Below, piece by piece: positions 42,601 to 53,718 of a stretch of 64,000 nucleotides of DNA. Origin of the DNA: Lophium mytilinum. Lineage: Eukaryota > Ascomycota > Dothideomycetes > Mytilinidiales > Mytilinidiaceae. The stretch covers positions 506,341 to 570,340 of the forward strand of contig MU004188.1 of the NCBI GenBank assembly GCA_010093605.1, given 5' to 3'. Under the pieces are notes generated by a model that had not been told where the DNA came from, ran no database searches, and saw nothing but the letters and a program-made list of their open reading frames with translations. Position numbers and translations under genes: made by a program. How positions within the stretch are numbered: the first letter of the stretch is position 1; each line of letters begins with the position of its first letter.

Positions 42601-43104
42601 GATGTACGAAACTGATGCAGAACCTCGGAGGACGTGCTCTATTGGTTAATTGAATTGTTAGCCAAGGTCTCAATGTCTCTGTGCAGGTTGCAAGCGTGGC
42701 TACGGGCTTGAGGCTGAGGCTTGTTGTTGGTGATGAGCGACACGGAGGGGAAAGGGAGCTCAGCCGACGACGGAAATATATGAGAGCGCGTGGGGGCGCT
42801 AGGCAGAAACGGGAGTGGGGATGTTGTCGGGGAGACGAGGACGCCCAAGTTGCCTGGGAGACAACAGCTCACCTTTGATGGCGTCCTCGTTGGGGAACTT
42901 CTCGATTGAAACCGCCGACTCCGACACCGAGTCCCGCATGGCGAGGAGCTCCTCGACCTTGTACGCCTGCTGAGGCATCTCTCCTTCCGCTCTCTCCAAT
43001 ATTGTTTCCAAAAGCTGACGAGCAGAGTCGTTCTCGCGAGGGCCGAGGTGATGACCGTGTGCGCGAGGTACGAAAGGCTGAGCGAGTGGCGAGATCTGCC
43101 ACAT
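39652..43104 (-). CDS. Large low-complexity fungal protein of unknown function
   Basis: Two exons (43104-42873 and 42638-39652; 234-nt intron) give 1072 residues. The N-terminus MWQISPLAQPFVPRAHGHHLG continues with a helical RQLLETILERAEGEMPQQAYKVEELLAMRD segment. Next come a Pro-rich part (PPLGGPRYPYGSF, FAYDSFGQPCVYTNDQYIPL), a VNHGGN repeat, a coiled coil at about residues 300-365 (LPRLKKEMTTLQAEHRFLEQ, LRRQIKAYEA), long Ser/Thr/Asn/Pro-rich regions, a compact conserved-looking stretch KRGKHVLTTYQEGYQAGLKHKG with LEVIQGYSEGLNQILRE, and a basic end KWREDWRNRFSQIKAKEAKEI. I do not recognise a named family. The intact 3.2-kb frame and the correct intron phase support a real gene. Confidence 0.8.
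42046..42129 (-). repeat. 18-bp minisatellite coding for GGNVNH
   Basis: Four to five tandem six-codon units (VNHGGN / VNNGGN / TNHGGN-like) lie inside the large protein, with very similar DNA in each copy. This is a coding VNTR that may vary between strains. Confidence 0.8.
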
Positions 43105-45045
43105 TGTCAGTCGACCAACCAACCAAAGGACCACGAGTGTCCTTAGGATGATCAAGAAGACTGGAATGTGAAGCTCTCCTACCAACAAGCAACCTCTTGA
43201 ACAGACGCAAGGCAAGCAACGCTGGTGGGGCAGAGGAGTGGTGCAGGAAAGAAGGGAAGATCTCAAACCTACCTGACCCGAAGGTTGTCGAATGATGTGT
43301 GTGTCGAGAGAACGTGTTGCTATCCAAGAGTCCAAGCTGGTTGCAGCAGCAATGAAGGAAAGAAGACGGTTGACCGAGCTGGACGCAAGATTGTTGTTGA
43401 TGAGTTGGTGGATGAAAAGAAGAAGAATGAGAAAGCTAGATGGCCGGAAGTTGGATCTGTCTGGAGCCCTCCTGCCAATGGATGTGGATGATCGTCGTTG
43501 ACGTTGAAAAATGAGAGAGTGGTGGTGGAAGAACGAAGGCCGGGGGGTGGCTACGTTTTTGTAGTGGGCAAGAACGAGCCGCCTTCTACCTTCACCTTGC
43601 CTGCACGGGCTTCCTCCCTTCACCCAAAGTCTCGCCGGAGGTGTCCAGTTGGTTCTATGAGCGAAGAGGTGGAGCTGCTGTCAGCCAATAGGAGACTCGT
43701 CCGTCAACTTCACCTTTGGCGTTGAGGCGGCGGAGGAGAGACTGCCAGGCAGGTGCCAGTTCGAAAGCTTTCGCCAGGGGGTGGCAGGTACCTATGACGT
43801 TTTACGAGGCTGCTCTTGGTCTGGAGAAGCTATGTGAACGTGGATGGCGCTTCCTAGACTAGCTTCGCCAGGTGGAGAACGCTCCGAGATTTAGGGATGA
43901 ACTTACAGGAGGTGAATGTCCAAATAATCAAGCAGGATCATACACGTGTAACCGCAGAGGAGCACGTATCGACACGCAGTAGAGATTCCAAGCTTCCTAG
44001 GTCCTACAATAGCTCACAGATATCCCTATACTTCCCTTCACTGCCTGTGGTGCCTCAAGATGCCTTCAAATCGGTGAACCAGGAGGAAGTTCAGCATGAT
44101 GGACAAGTACTAAGCTCCGGAGGCCACTTCAGACAGCTGGATACAAAGCAGAAGGGCAGATCGTTGCCCGAGGTTCCTATCGGTATGTTGCAGTACTAAA
44201 CGCTCTGGCTTCCTACGACAAGAAACAGTCGAGGAGCAATGTGATTGAGCCTGGGGCTGGATAATTCACGACCTACAGAGGAGACCCTAGACAATGTTAC
44301 TGAAAAGCCAACAATATAGTAGGGGGGAACAGACCTGACACCGATGTTACCCCTTTTATCATGACTAAAGGCTCTGGGAGCGTCAGGCTCACAGCAGGCC
44401 ATGTGGCCAAGGCTCGTATTTGGATAGGGACACACATTTGACTTTGATCCTCGATCTTTCGCGGGCTACGTAAAGCCTTCTGACAAACGGTATCCTCTAT
44501 TATCGGGACTACTCCCAGTAGCACAGTCCTTTGCAACAGTAGTTGGCCGTGCTACGTAGCTGTTCTGGCGGATTCAGCGACCGGACTATTTCACAAGATC
44601 AGTAATTTGATAGCCGAATTCACAACCTAGCTGCCTCGCACACTTGTTCATCGAAGGCCCCTACTTCGCTGCTTAGAGTGATCAAAGGAAGCAACCCATT
44701 CATCAGGAGCACATGATACTACACCTACACTCTGCCCCGATAGAAACAATAACTTGCTCAGAACGTGATATCATTTACAAAACCTCGAGCAATGGCAAAG
44801 AGGTATGCACAACATTGTAGAAAGATGCTGCACTTTACCAGGAGTATGTCACCAAGGAGAGTCAAGCGCAATGAAGTAACATTGACAACTTGACGAGGAA
44901 ATTCCAGACTCTTTTCACATTGATTAAGGCAAGCGACTACCGTCCTCCCTATAAAAACGCCAGTCGCTATGCATGTCGCTCATCTTGGAATAAAAGCACT
45001 CTATGAAAGAAAATAGGTACACACGAGGAGCCATGAATCACCGCC
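43105..45045. other. Intergenic region upstream of the large protein gene
   Basis: 1.9 kb. The part nearest 43104 carries long antisense and alternative frames without ATG or domain support and is probably the 5' leader and promoter. 43740-45045 shows no gene. Confidence 0.55.
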
Positions 45046-47589
45046 TCATCTCCTACTGCGTGTGCCCCGCGTGGGCGGCAATGTCTCAAAGGCATCATCG
45101 TCATCGGAGATCTCATCGTCGCTCTATTGCTTGTCAGCATATCTGGGCGCACCAGAAAGAGGAGAAACTATCAAATGTTCAGATGTACTTACCGGCTCTT
45201 GAACCTTCTTACTCCGGCCGTTCGTCTGGCTTCGCTGTGTCCCGGCCTGAGAAAAGTCCAGTGTTGCCTGCTTCGAGCTTCGAGCGGGCGCCTTCTTCAC
45301 CGGTGCTTTGGGTGCGGCCTTGGTTGTAGTCTTGGCTGCGGGCTTCTTTGCCTGGGATTTAGCAGGCTTTACGAAGAGACTGTCGTCCTCGTCCTCTTCC
45401 TCGTCATCCTCATCAATCATGATCACATCATCGTCCTCTTCATCTTCATCATCGTCAACAACTTTTTTCTTGCCTCGTCCTCCGCGAGGAGCTGGAGCTT
45501 TCTTCGGTGCTGCCGTGGCTATCTTGCGAGTGGTTGCAGCCGCTTTTCCCCGACCACGAGCGGCGGGTTTCTTTGGAGGGGCGACGGCAGTATCGTTGTC
45601 TTCATCATCTTCAGCCTCTCCGTCCGTGTGAACAAGAGCCCCTGGTTGATCCGCCCAGTCGCCGTCGAGGTCGCTGTCCCAAGTGTCGGGCTTTGGCTTC
45701 AGTTTGGCTTTCCTCTGCGTTTCCCGTCAATTATCGCCCCTAGTCAGCAAAGGGCAACTTACAGTCTTCTTTAGAAGCCCAGCAGAGAACAGCTCTTCCA
45801 GCTTTGACTTCTGGCGTTGCAACTCGTCGACGATTTCATCTTCCTCGATGTCATTTGACTCGAGTAAATGCTTTACCTGATTTGCCAAGCTTTCATTCAC
45901 GAACATCTCCATGGCATGTTTGTCATCTTTATCAACGAACTGGCTGACTGCGTCTCCAAAGGAGTTCTGAGGTAGGATGGTAAGAGACTGTGCGGTGAGG
46001 AATTCGCGTACCAGCTTCTCAACCTTGACCGTGTCAATCGACAGCTGGGCAAGAATGGATTCCTCGGGCAATTCCGCATTAGCATTGGCCGTTCCTGTGC
46101 ATTCCGTCAGATCCTCGCGTATATGTACTGGGTCAAAACTTACGTTTTGCTGTTGCTTTCTTGCGGTAGAACTGGATGACATCGCTAACATTCGCGACTT
46201 TGTCTTGGAATCGGTTCGAGAAGCGTTGAGGATTTTCGCAGTCGTAACGGCCTCCCTCAGGCGCGGTGTACTCTACTCGCAGACGGATAAGCGGCAATGG
46301 TGCTACCAGCTCTTCGTCCTCGTCGTCATCTTGACACGAGAGCCATTCCGTCTTTGCATCTGCTATTAGCTTTTCGACAATCTGTATCAAATGCCGAGTA
46401 ATGACAGTTCGATTATTGTCATTTCTCCAAACATCCTTCAATGCTCTCTCTTCGGAAAGAACGATTTCTTTCATCACGAAAGGACGGACTGTCTTCAGTC
46501 GGATAGGTTCACACTTGAACTCCTTGCCAGTGATGCTGACTACAGCGACCTGTTTTGGAACCGCTTCGCCAGGCATAAGGGACGTAGCTACCGACGAGCC
46601 TGGTTGCATGACATGGAAACCCATTTCTGGGTTGTATCGGGGCTCAATCAAGCATTCATGTTCGTGGCCCCAGACTACCAGATCCATAAACTCCGGGAGG
46701 AAGTTTTCTGGCAGGTAACCAGTTTCAGTATAGGCGTGGCTTCAACATATAAGCGGATGTATATGGTACTAAGATGTCAGACTTACTGATTCTGATGCAC
46801 ACTCATGAGATTGAACCAGTCATCTTTCTGAGTGCCAGGTTGAAAGAACTTTACGTTCCCATCTCGGAACGTGCGGAAGAGTCTCTCATCTCGCACATTA
46901 CTCATTCCATAAAGAGCAAGCTTTGTACTCCCCTTTTGGAGTAGGACGGGTTTGATGGCAATGCTATCTGATTCAGGGGTCCTTCCATAGTAGTTCAGCA
47001 AGCCAGATATCTGCAAGAGGTCGAGTGCAGCAAGATGGCCTTCCTAGGTAATGTAAGTCAACTGCACTTCGTGACGTGGATGAGGAAACGTACTCCGGTA
47101 GGATCGTCATGATTACCATGTATTGAGAAAACCGGTATTGCTACGTTGATGTCTGGATCTTCGTAGTTGACATGATTGAAGGCACTAGCACCCTAAATCA
47201 GTTTCAATAGCGATAAGTAACTATAGATATATATTACCCTTGAAAGTTCTCGCTGGCATCGCTGAGCATTTCCAGCTCACACGGCTTCTCGCCGAAGCAG
47301 TTCATCCGCAGAGACCGCATGACCTGGTACATAGACTTTCGCGAAGGCTTGTTATCATGGAACAGGTCCCCAGCCAGCAATACCATGTCCACATCCTGCT
47401 CTTTTGCAAGGCACATCACTTCGTGGAAGCTCTTCCAGCTGTCATCACCACGAACCGCATCGCGCTCATGGTAGCCTACATGGCTGTCTGTCGCCACAAG
47501 AATGCGGATGGTATCCGCGCCTAGCAGTCATACTCAGGGTGATATCCATACGGGTTTCGGACTGAACACTTACCAGTAGCTGGAGGCAT
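45046..47589 (-). CDS. MRE11: DNA repair nuclease Mre11
   Basis: Eight exons (47589-47574, 47520-47238, 47184-47094, 47043-46787, 46739-46144, 46094-45763, 45714-45193, 45123-45046) give 724 residues. The phosphoesterase motifs are complete: Asp17/His19 in [50 protein letters not shown] and [13 protein letters not shown]. The capping domain follows ([23 protein letters not shown]), then [22 protein letters not shown]. The tail is basic and acidic ([22 protein letters not shown]) and ends [25 protein letters not shown]. Mre11 is the Mn-dependent nuclease of the Mre11-Rad50-Xrs2/Nbs1 complex in double-strand-break repair. The first exon is only 16 nt. It is divergent from uS19m by 251 bp. Confidence 0.96.
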
Positions 47590-47840
47590 ATTAGGCAGTG
47601 CGGGCAATACTGAAGACGAGAGACCGCAAGCAATATGAGAGTGGGGGTGATTTCCCCTCCTCAGCGGTGCCTCTTCCTCGTGAACTTATAGGAGGACCTT
47701 TCATGGGGATGGAGCTGCGACGCGGCTCGAAACGCGCTCTGCAGCCTGCTGCCAAGTGAATTTGGGGCGTCCGCACGTGCCCGGCTTTTTCGAGCAACCT
47801 CATTCACGGTTCGCCGCATCACCTCCGCCGTCCATCATCA
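47590..47840. promoter_or_regulatory. Bidirectional promoter, MRE11 / uS19m
   Basis: 251 bases between divergent ATGs. It contains a gcacgtgc palindrome near 47774 but no other recognised element. Confidence 0.5.
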
Positions 47841-48312
47841 ATGTTCCCCACACGAGCGCTCTGCGCGCGATCCGTCTGGAAGGGTATGTTCTGCCAAATT
47901 GATAGAGCTGAGCAGCTGCTAATTATCTGAACAGGCCCGCACATTGTCCCGTACGCCCTCTATCCCCTGTCGCTATGTCTTTACCACCCTGACAGAATCA
48001 TCACACAGTCTCCCAATCGTACGACCGAAGCCCGGCGAAAAAGTGCCTCCAATCAAAACACAGGCCCGCGCTGCGACAATACTACCGAACTTCGTTGGCC
48101 TCAAGTTTCAAGTGCATAATGGGAAGATATACAACGACATAACCATTACGGAAGATATGGTTGGGCGCAAGCTCGGGGAGTTCTCTCCGTAAGTTTCCCA
48201 TCATACAGGAGGCTCAGCGTTCCTTGGTGGACGCCCGCACATCATATGCAAAGGCTAACATGCGTCCAGGACGAGGAAGAAGTTCACATACAAGCAAACG
48301 AAGAATAAATGA
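47841..48312 (+). CDS. RSM19: Mitochondrial small-subunit ribosomal protein uS19m
   Basis: Four exons (47841-47883, 47935-47950, 48009-48188, 48270-48312) give 93 residues. Joined, they read [20 protein letters not shown] then [30 protein letters not shown], matching uS19 (WKGPH, R.A.I.P.FVG), then [37 protein letters not shown]. The second exon is a 16-nt micro-exon: the donor is at 47951, and the acceptor at 48008 was chosen because it alone restores the GPHIVPLPIV junction. uS19 lies in the head of the small subunit. It is short and almost all core fold. Confidence 0.92.
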
Positions 48313-48709
48313 AGGCAGTCACTGGAGCGGCAAAGTGTGGGAGAATGGGTATCATTGGGCGGCGTTATGTGCCTTTTTGGTACTTCTATTGTACAAATTT
48401 GCACCATGAAGCTTACCTCGCTCTAAGCCATCGTGATTGCTGTGCTCGCAAGGTCCCTGTGCAAACTCACTCTCAACGCCAGTATGCCGTGCTCGACCAG
48501 CGCGCATACTCCAGTCCATGCTGTGATCCTACCCAAGATGAACCGCGCGACCATTACTTCGTATGATTTGTCCCCATAGCCTTGATACTCCGTTAAATGC
48601 AGGAAAGAGGGTGTCGGACTCCGCACGCCGGCCAGTCGTCACTCCAAGCGCAATCGGATGTCTTCCACAAGCTGTTGCTTCGAGAGTCGATTTTCGGATG
48701 CTGGTGCAA
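48313..48709. other. 3' flanks of convergent uS19m and TAF10
   Basis: About 400 bases. Frames here are short, without ATG starts or domains. Confidence 0.55.
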
Positions 48710-49470
48710 TTATCGATAAAACTCTCCTCTCTTGATGTTGACCCCATATTCTCCTACTGCCATTCCCAGGTCTTCCATAGAAAGAACGGTTCGCCCTTGA
48801 CTCCCACCTTGGCCACCACCACCATAACCAGGTCTCTGCACACCGAGATTGAGACCTTTACCAGCAGGTCCTCCCTCTTTACCACCTGCAGCGCCGCCAG
48901 CAGCAGCTGCGCCCTGGGGTCCAGCACCGGTTCCAGCCGCTCCAGCAAGACCTCCCATAGGATTGTTGCTTGTCGTATTCGATGCGCGTATTCGGGAGAA
49001 TTGGTAGGCATCGGCGGCGATATCGGCAATGAACTTCTGAGTCGCAAGCGCGAGCAGACGAGCGAGATGCGGTGATGTTTGGGGTGGCGGCGGCAGGCCA
49101 GCGAGGGTCAGGTAATAGTTCGTCACAGCGTCTGGGATCTATATGCACAGAGTGGTCAGCCAAGCATACCGTGTGCTGCGTTGTATAGGGATCAGGGCAA
49201 TCTTACGATAGGCGCATACTCGTCCATCTTGCCCAAGAACTCGCGCAGAGTGGCGTCTTTCTTTGCCGATATCCGCGCCTCGAGCGCTGCAGCGCCCACA
49301 CCCGCGCCATTGCTTGTAGAAGGCTCTAGATCATTCGCGCCATCGAGGTTCATGGGGTCCGCTTGGGTGTCGTTGGGATTGAGCTCAGCTTCGATAGATC
49401 GGTCAATGTCATCCGTGATCTCAGCATTGGGATCGGCGCCGGCCGGCTGGGAAACGGGTTGGTCCGTCAT
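48710..49470 (-). CDS. TAF10: TFIID/SAGA subunit Taf10
   Basis: Two exons (49470-49207 and 49138-48710) give 230 residues. The ATG at 49470 ([11 protein letters not shown]) is preferred over an upstream non-ATG extension. The histone-fold region spans the intron: [14 protein letters not shown] joined to [51 protein letters not shown], the Taf10 signature. A Gly/Ala-rich insertion (about residues 150-205) precedes the conserved end [24 protein letters not shown]. Taf10 pairs with Taf3 or Taf8 in TFIID and with Spt7 in SAGA. Confidence 0.94.
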
Positions 49471-50068
49471 AGTGGAGGTGGTGTTCCAGTGGGTGGGTAG
49501 TGAGAGTAGAGTCGCAGGCCAGGCACCCTTGAATACAGTGAGGCTGTCGGAGGCTTGACGATGAATGGAGCTGACTGCCAAGGCTTGTCGGCCCGACTTG
49601 TTCCGAGCGAATCGTCAAGGTTGTTCGCAGCTCGTTCGTTCGATTGGTCTGCACCTCTCGACATTAGGCCACCTCTTAGAGGGACTAGGTGCGGACTGCT
49701 GAGGACCACGAAACTGGAGCCTGCGCTGAATGCGCGTAAAAGAGGCTCTCCTATTTCACCCATTTTCATGTGAATCACGTAGGTATCGGCGCAACGTTAG
49801 AGCTCTTCTATGCTTTCATCCACAGTTCACTAATTCGCAAGCCTGACTTGGGTCTAATCACATGTTCCTTACGCTGCTAAACAGACATCTATCTAGACAC
49901 ACATGACCTCCTCTAGTCCTCGTTTCTTCTGAGCTTCCGAGATAAAACATTCACGCCGGTCAGAGCTGCGGCCTCCTGAGGTTTGTGGACAGGGAATTGC
50001 GACTCCTGAGACTTGTCAATCGATCCTGGAGCTATTGCTAACCTCATCGAGTCTCTCCAAACGTCGTC
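49471..50068. promoter_or_regulatory. Divergent intergenic region, TAF10 / F-box-like gene
   Basis: 600 bases with promoters of both genes. Nothing specific was recognised. Confidence 0.5.
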
Positions 50069-51541
50069 ATGGCGTCCCTCGGGGGCTTACCGAACGAACT
50101 ACTCGTCGAAGTCTTCTCACGCTTAGGGGACGTCGGCGATGTAATCAACTTGTCTCAGAGCTTTCGCGCCGCCCAAGATGTCCTAGACACTCGCGGTTTC
50201 TACCTCTCCATCATGCGATCTGTGATAAAACTCTCACACACTCACCGCTTTGATGTTCAGCTGTGTAGGCTTCTGGAACTACAAAAAGATCTACCGAATA
50301 GCTTGTCTGCAGCTGAGCCCTGCATCTATATCATTCGGGACCTCACCTTTGGCCCAATATCTACCTTTCGAGACGCCAATGAGCTCCGGCTACACGACAG
50401 TATTCTGGAACCTGTCGACTGGATCTCCGATAATCAAATAGATGACATCGTTGCTCGCTATAAAGGTCTTCACACTCTCCAAAGTCTCTATCTGCTCACA
50501 CCCCCAACGGCACCATTCCTCGATCCCAACCTTCAAGACAATGAGCTCCTACGCGGCTTGGATGCTGTACAATCACGGGATCTTTCAGAAATTTCTGATG
50601 CGGATCTGTTGTTGAATGCCTCTCAACGCCTCGGTTACACAAGAGTATTGGATTTTGCGCAGCGTGGTCGCTTTCACGCTGCAGTCACTCACTATTGGAT
50701 CCTGCATATTGTACGATGGACTCAGTGTCATTTCGGTTACCTGTATCCAAGAACGGGAAGTAATCTCCGTTACGACATCATGACCTTTCTCGACCTACAG
50801 TCCACATCACCGTTGCTCGATGCCTTCGACCTCCTTGAGATTTACATCTTCCTGTACAAACACCTCCTCCCACGGCATGCTCGCACCTTGGCGGATCTCT
50901 GGGATGAGGGTACAACCATGACCTATCTTTCACATACTCCAGGTCACTACCCCGATGATAGCCCACGACTGTTCTCAACAGCTTTACCAGAACTCAACAT
51001 TCCGTCGACTACTTCCCCCCTGACAGTCAACCCTACATTGAGCAGGACAGGGTACGGCAGCGGTGCGGTCAAGCCTCTTGATACTGTAGATTCGTTCAAG
51101 ACTTTCTACCTGGGAGCGTGCGCCGCGCTGAGCCCGGCCGACATAATCGATCTCACCATACGAGACGATCTGATGCGACACCCTCCTTATCCAATCTGTA
51201 CTCCGCCTTTGAGTTCACTTTGCTCTTTGGTGCCAAGCCCCAACTGTATCATGGATCGGCAGCATAGGTGGCTCAGGTTGGCTTCCTTTACAAACGACCG
51301 CTCGATATACAGAGGGACAACCTATGACGACCCGCACTTTGTAATGCTACAAGAAAAGATTGTTCTTCTGGCTGCTGAAAGCTTGAAGGGATATAAGGGG
51401 AAGCTTGATAAGTTGAGAATGTGGAATAATTGGCGCAAAGACGTCAAGGGCTGCGTGTGGTGGTGGGCGGCTTCTGAGGAGAAAGCGAAGATGAAAGTTC
51501 AGAGGTGGAAGGAGAAAGGCTTGTGGCATCTGCAGCACTAA
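50069..51541 (+). CDS. F-box-like protein of unknown function
   Basis: A single exon gives 490 residues with a good ATG. The N-terminus MASLGGLPNELLVEVFSRLGDVGDVINLSQSFRAAQ fits a short F-box (L.P.ELL..VFS.L....D..NL). The rest has a fungal-type alpha-helical region (LLDAFDLLEIYIFLYKHLLPRH, YLGACAALSPADIIDLTIRDDL) and a Trp/Lys-rich end (MWNNWRKDVKGCVWWWAAS). F-box proteins recruit substrates to SCF ubiquitin ligases through Skp1; no substrate can be read here. Unlike the F-box-like gene at 27-29 kb, the frame is fully intact. Confidence 0.75.
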   Translation: MASLGGLPNELLVEVFSRLGDVGDVINLSQSFRAAQDVLDTRGFYLSIMRSVIKLSHTHRFDVQLCRLLELQKDLPNSLSAAEPCIYIIRDLTFGPISTFRDANELRLHDSILEPVDWISDNQIDDIVARYKGLHTLQSLYLLTPPTAPFLDPNLQDNELLRGLDAVQSRDLSEISDADLLLNASQRLGYTRVLDFAQRGRFHAAVTHYWILHIVRWTQCHFGYLYPRTGSNLRYDIMTFLDLQSTSPLLDAFDLLEIYIFLYKHLLPRHARTLADLWDEGTTMTYLSHTPGHYPDDSPRLFSTALPELNIPSTTSPLTVNPTLSRTGYGSGAVKPLDTVDSFKTFYLGACAALSPADIIDLTIRDDLMRHPPYPICTPPLSSLCSLVPSPNCIMDRQHRWLRLASFTNDRSIYRGTTYDDPHFVMLQEKIVLLAAESLKGYKGKLDKLRMWNNWRKDVKGCVWWWAASEEKAKMKVQRWKEKGLWHLQH

Positions 51542-51899
51542 AAAGTGCGAAGGAGTCTGGGTTTTGCATGCACATATTTGACCTTGTGGATTGTCGAACC
51601 AGTTGGCCTAGGAGGTTGCAGATACCGCCCTCAGAGGCGATGTAATGGGTTTATGGGGCGTTCAAAATGACAGGCTTTGATCTTTCTCGGGTTTCTGGAA
51701 GGATGAAGATAATGAAACTGTCTATACTAAGCTTTCATGCTTTCATTGTGACTACCTTTTCGATCCAAATACACGTGCACACTCCGAAGCTGAGCTAGAC
51801 ACGAGGAAGCACGCTAGGAATGAACAAAGTGGCACACCCTTCAAGCACTCTACCTCGTGTACAACTGTTCACCACTGCTTGAAGTGCCCTAACGAGTTT
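51542..51899. other. Intergenic
   Basis: 3' flank of the F-box-like gene. No open frame of note. Confidence 0.5.
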
Positions 51900-52139
51900 T
51901 CACATGGCCCAAAGTGAAGAGCTTCTCTCTCGTTTTTGTTTCTGAAAATGCATTGGGGCAACCCAAGCAGTGGCATACACGCATACACATCCATCGCAGG
52001 TTGGTTGAAATAAGAGTGCCGCCTTTTTTATGCCCCACGTGGGAGGTAAGAGGTTGATAAGACGTCGGATCTGGTCTGCCGCTTCTGATACAACTTCGCC
52101 AGCATCAAAAGCGACGGATTCATTATCACTTGAGTCCAT
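51900..52139 (-). CDS. Doubtful small open frame
   Basis: 79 residues from an ATG at 52139: an acidic start (MDSSDNESVAFDAGEVV) and a helix-like AADQIRRLINLLPPTWG, then a Cys-containing part (CDGCVCVYATAW). No family was recognised and no leader is obvious. It may be a small gene, a terminal exon, or chance. Confidence 0.2.
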   Translation of the reverse strand: MDSSDNESVAFDAGEVVSEAADQIRRLINLLPPTWGIKKAALLFQPTCDGCVCVYATAWVAPMHFQKQKRERSSSLWAM

Positions 52140-52814
52140 AGTGATGTAGTTATTTCCGTAAAGCAAGTGGTTTCATTGTTAGTGTAGATCTTCGTGCGTA
52201 GTCGTCATATTTGCAAGGCATAACTCCAGGTTCGTACTTACACGCTGGATCAGGGGTTTAGGATAGGATATGCTAGAACGTCTGAGTTAAATAACAAGAT
52301 GAAAGATAGAGCGCACATTTTTGTATGCGCGCGGGAAGGAAGAGCCGTCAATGGGATAGCACCTGCAAGCAAGAGTACGAGTAGCTTTGGTAGCTACTGT
52401 TCGATATGGCCCAGCGAGCATACCGAATCTTCAATGAGCTTCTGCCGTGATAAATATCTTGAAGATTTGACGAAGCACTACAAGCTATGGCAAGGGATTT
52501 GATAGAAACTTATGATAAGGCAATGCATGCACCTGTGAAGTAGCTCGGTGGAGCTGTTAACATTCTCTTCTTATCAAGTGGAAGGTAATCTGCTACATAA
52601 GCTGTCATTTGAAAGTAATAGCACTGATACGGTTTTGGAATTTCGATGGATCATTCCTATCTCGAGTCTTTGCTTGAAAAGCTAGCCGCGGATGCTGTGT
52701 CGGCGTCTCTCACGATGCTTTGACCCCCTTTTTGGAGCGTCGGAGACCAGCATGACAGTCGTATAGCTTTCAAGGTCGGTGTATCGTGAAGCTCATGTAA
52801 ATTTCTCTCAGAGC
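52140..52814. other. Intergenic
   Basis: About 670 bases, slightly AT-rich. No gene recognised. Confidence 0.5.
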
Positions 52815-53304
52815 CTAGCTACCTCTCGATTGCAGAAGCCGCTCGATGCCTTGTTGGCTGTTCTTGTATGTCGTGTCCAGGTAGTGAAGCTTCTTGTCGA
52901 GATTGGCCATCTCCTTTTCCAGAGCCGTGGTCTCGTCTGCAAGCCTCTTCTTCACATCTGCTGGAGGACTGAACACAAACCTAATTTCCAGTTCATTAGA
53001 ACTTTAAGGGGAGATGGGTGATTACGATCTCACATCTTTCCTACGCCCTCGTACACATTAGTCGTCTCTGGAAGCGACGCGACCTCGCTTGTCGTCAACT
53101 GGAGCATTCGGCTCTCCCGGTTCTTGGCAGTAATTTGGGCCTTCACTATGCCGAGTTGCTGTTGGGAGAATGCCGCCTTCGCCTCGATCTCTTGCAGGAG
53201 CTAGAGACGGGACATACGAATTAGAAATGTCGAGACCTAAGAACCTTTGCCATATGGAATTCCAAATCGCTTACCTTCTGCAGTGCTTCATTAGGGATCG
53301 ACAT
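52815..53304 (-). CDS. PFD1: Prefoldin subunit 1
   Basis: Three exons (53304-53275, 53200-53034, 52980-52815) give 120 residues, the normal length. The reading MSIPNEALQKLLQEIEAKAAFSQQQLGIVKAQI...NRESRMLQLTTSEVASLP, then ETTNVYEGVGKMFVFSPPADVKKRL and EKEMANLDKKLHYLDTTYKNSQQGIERLL is a beta-type prefoldin: two coiled-coil helices around a small beta hairpin. Prefoldin is the cytosolic hexameric jellyfish chaperone that hands nascent actin and tubulin to the CCT chaperonin. Its neighbour on the other side of 414 bp is the ceramidase gene. Confidence 0.93.
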
Positions 53305-53718
53305 GTCTACTGATATCAGTTTCAGATTCGATGTTGATCGAAGAGGTGAAGTTGATGGCCACTTTCGTCGACGGCAAAACGATGATCCAGGCTGACATGT
53401 GATTGGTGGGACGCGTCGATATCGCGGTTCGCAGGCAAATCCTTGCGATTCGATGTTGGAGGGGACCCTTGCTTTGAGCAGCTTCAATCGACCATGCGGC
53501 CATTATCCCATTGTCCGAAACCGCGCGCATCCTCCAAATCCCGCAGCTTCGCATATATCTGCGTGGCTAGTCCTGCCACACCGGCATAATGACATGATCT
53601 GTTGCCAACTTAGCACCATTATCTTCCCAAAGTTCCGTTCACATCCGCGACTTTAAGACAGCTCCGACGACCTCCATTGCCCCTCCCAAGCCAGTCGTAT
53701 TGGCTCCTTGAACGCAAA
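53305..53718. promoter_or_regulatory. Divergent intergenic region, PFD1 / ceramidase
   Basis: 414 bases. Pyrimidine-rich near 53680 (cctccattgcccctccc). No other gene. Confidence 0.5.
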
